From an uncultured Coriobacteriaceae bacterium (GTDB lineage Bacteria > Actinomycetota > Coriobacteriia > Coriobacteriales > Coriobacteriaceae), in assembly GCA_944322305.1 (NCBI GenBank), contig CALUOP010000009.1:1-64000 (forward strand): a stretch of 64,000 nucleotides of DNA, written 5' to 3'. How positions within the stretch are numbered: the stretch's first letter is position 1; each line of letters begins with the position of its first letter. A model generated the notes under the pieces. The model did not search any database, was not told the DNA's origin, and worked only from the letters and a program-made list of their open reading frames with translations. Position numbers and translations under genes: made by a program. Shown in pieces: positions 62,658 through 64,000 of the stretch.

Positions 62658-63680
62658 ATGGCACGCATCAACCAACCCGTCTCCCGCCGCTCCGTCCTGC
62701 TCGCCTCGGCTGCCGCCGCCGGCACCGCCGTTCTCGCCGGCTGCAGCAACGCCGAGGAAGGCACCGGCTCCGCTGCGGCCGCCAGCGACAAGACCTACAA
62801 GATCGGCGTGCTGCAGCTCACCGAGCACACCGCGCTCGACGCCGCCAACACCGGCTTCGTGGCCGCCGTCGAGGACTCCGGCATCGACTGCGACATCGAG
62901 CAGCAAAACGCCCAGAACGACCAGTCGGCCTGCCAGACCATCGCGCAGACCCTCGTGAACGACGGCTGCGACCTTATCCTGGCCATCGGCACCCCGGCCG
63001 CGCAGGCCGTTGCCGGCGCCACCTCCGACATCCCCATCGTGGGCACCGCCATCACCGACTTCGCCGCCTCCGGCCTGGTGGACGACAACGACGCCCCCGG
63101 CGGCAACCTCACCGGCACCTCGGACATGAACCCGGTGGCCGATCAGATCGACCTGCTCCAGCAGCTGCTGCCCGACGCCAAGAACGTGGCGCTGCTCTAC
63201 TGCACGGCCGAAAGCAACTCCGTGATCCAGGTGGAGATGGCCGAGGCGGAGCTCGACAAGCTCGGCATCGGCCACGAGCGCGTCACCGTCTCGAGCTCCA
63301 ACGAGATCCAGCAGGTGGTCGAGAGCATGGTGGGCACCTACGACGCCGTGTACTGCCCCACCGACAACACCATCGCCGCCGGCATGACCACCGTGGCCAT
63401 GGTTGCCAACGAGAACGACCTGCCCACCATCTGCGGCGAGGTCGGCATGGTCGAGAACGGCGGCCTGGCCTCGGTCTCCATCAACTACGAGGAGCTCGGG
63501 CGCCGCGCCGGCGAGATGGCCGTGCAGATCCTGACTGAGGGCGCCGACCCGGCCGAGATGGCTATCGTGACCATGAGCGCCGACGAGTGCGACCTGGTCT
63601 ACAACCAGGAGACCGCCGACATGCTCGGCATCGACGTGAGCGCCCTCGCAGCCGAAGGCGGCGAAGACGTAAGCGCCTAG
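62658..63680 (+). CDS. ABC transporter substrate-binding lipoprotein (TrpX-like), copy 2
   Basis: A 340-aa tandem paralogue of the preceding gene with the same layout: signal SRRSVLLASAAAAGTAVLAGCSN (RR and lipobox), YKIGVLQLTEHTALDAANTGFVAAVEDSG, LAIGTPAAQAVAGATSDIPIVGTAITDF, and STSINY-like VSINYEELGRRAGEMAVQIL. Differences cluster in the ligand-facing loops, for example ICGEVGMVENG in place of IVGCDTMVEDG, so the two may bind different ligands and share one permease. TGAGGAGG precedes ATG 62658. A palindromic element follows it. Confidence 0.92.
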   Translation: MARINQPVSRRSVLLASAAAAGTAVLAGCSNAEEGTGSAAAASDKTYKIGVLQLTEHTALDAANTGFVAAVEDSGIDCDIEQQNAQNDQSACQTIAQTLVNDGCDLILAIGTPAAQAVAGATSDIPIVGTAITDFAASGLVDDNDAPGGNLTGTSDMNPVADQIDLLQQLLPDAKNVALLYCTAESNSVIQVEMAEAELDKLGIGHERVTVSSSNEIQQVVESMVGTYDAVYCPTDNTIAAGMTTVAMVANENDLPTICGEVGMVENGGLASVSINYEELGRRAGEMAVQILTEGADPAEMAIVTMSADECDLVYNQETADMLGIDVSALAAEGGEDVSA

Positions 63681-63712
63681 GCGCGGCGCGCTTCCAAACC
63701 CCGTGCGCGATG

Positions 63713-63777
63713 AGGGCCGGGGCGGTGCGAACCTGATTTTGCCCGACACCAAGATCAGAACCGCACCGCCCCGGCCT
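63713..63777 (+). repeat. Palindromic element, copy 4
   Basis: A 65-bp inverted repeat (outer GGCCGGGGCGGTGCG, inner CTGATTTT/AAGATCAG, centre GCCCGACACC) of the same family as 10088, 38214 and 41151. It lies inside the presumed transporter operon, so it may set the ratio of binding protein to permease. Confidence 0.8.
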
Positions 63778-63969
63778 TCTCGCTACCTCCAGCTCACCTG
63801 CCGGCGCTTCCGGCGCGTTTCTGGCGCATTACATGCGCGCAAGCGACGGCAACGCGGCGCACAGACGTGCTAGACTTCTCCTCACGTATGCACAACGCAT
63901 AGCCACATATGTTGCAGCCTCGGCGGGTCCTTCCCTCCGGGGTTCGTTTGGTTTGAAAGGAGAGGTAGG

Positions 63970-64000
63970 ATGGCACTCGCTTTGCTCAGCGCCGTATCCC
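63970..64000 (+). CDS. Start of ABC transporter permease (partial)
   Basis: ATG 63970 follows GAAAGGAGAGG and opens MALALLSAVS..., cut by the window end. From its place after two TrpX-like binding proteins it is most likely the permease gene of the same transporter. Confidence 0.6.
   Translation, partial: MALALLSAVS

Overview
The window is 64 kb of a GC-rich (about two thirds G+C by eye) bacterial chromosome. It fits an anaerobic gut or oral actinobacterium of the class Coriobacteriia, perhaps an Olsenella/Collinsella-like genus. The supporting gene content is an ECF transporter with ATPases and S-component fused, 2-hydroxyacyl-CoA-dehydratase-type activators, an electron-bifurcating lactate dehydrogenase/EtfAB set, DUF3516 helicase, VanRS-like two-component genes and a DUF523-purine phosphorylase fusion. 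This assignment is inference; there is no rRNA to confirm it.

Layout. 1-620: intergenic repeat array. 709-2048: IS256-type insertion sequence. 2116-2238: tRNA-Thr(CGT) and its terminator. 2394-13061: mostly minus-strand housekeeping and hypothetical genes (YhcH-like, DUF523-PNP fusion, NAD-isocitrate dehydrogenase, dehydrogenase with a Cys/His tail, DegV, HPF, solute-binding lipoprotein). 13500-14040: second type of array, then comF. 15216-18007: VanS/VanR-like pair split by an array. 18186-19682: CPBP membrane protease. 19849-24163: cobalamin-riboswitch-controlled ECF uptake operon. 24352-27525: three-gene CoA-dehydratase activator operon. 27982-30201: YgiQ radical-SAM protein. 30309-32363: aspartate racemase and ATP-grasp ligase, probably for a D-Asp peptidoglycan bridge. 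32564-36842: aminotransferase, nagB and glmM, with another array between nagB and glmM. 37200-38042: rpsI/rplM. 38430-41114: DUF3516 helicase flanked by repeat cassettes. 41271-50125: HTH-aminotransferase fusion, flavodoxin-ferredoxin protein, DUF1287 protein, GH1 glycosidase, Nudix and OatA-like acyltransferase. 50238-56192: ABC-class ATPase, asnS, GH31. 56636-57310: toxin-antitoxin cassette between direct repeats. 57443-61210: EtfA/EtfB/lactate dehydrogenase. 61559-64000: tandem Tat-lipoprotein ABC binding proteins and the start of their permease.

The most unusual content is intergenic. Five arrays of short conserved boxes lie at 1-565, about 3000-3655, 13510-14035, 16895-17290 and 34845-35330. 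The boxes are regularly spaced (52 bp, about 62 bp, 30-31 bp or 103 bp), and most arrays have an inverted two-arm layout around a centre. Two arrays share a long conserved centre. The box words also occur singly: GGCGAGAAG about 20 times in the window, and one CTCGGCAG box in a promoter. Spacers diverge while boxes are kept, which suggests phased binding sites for an unknown protein. I do not recognise this as a named repeat family. A separate family of 65-75 bp palindromes has four copies here.
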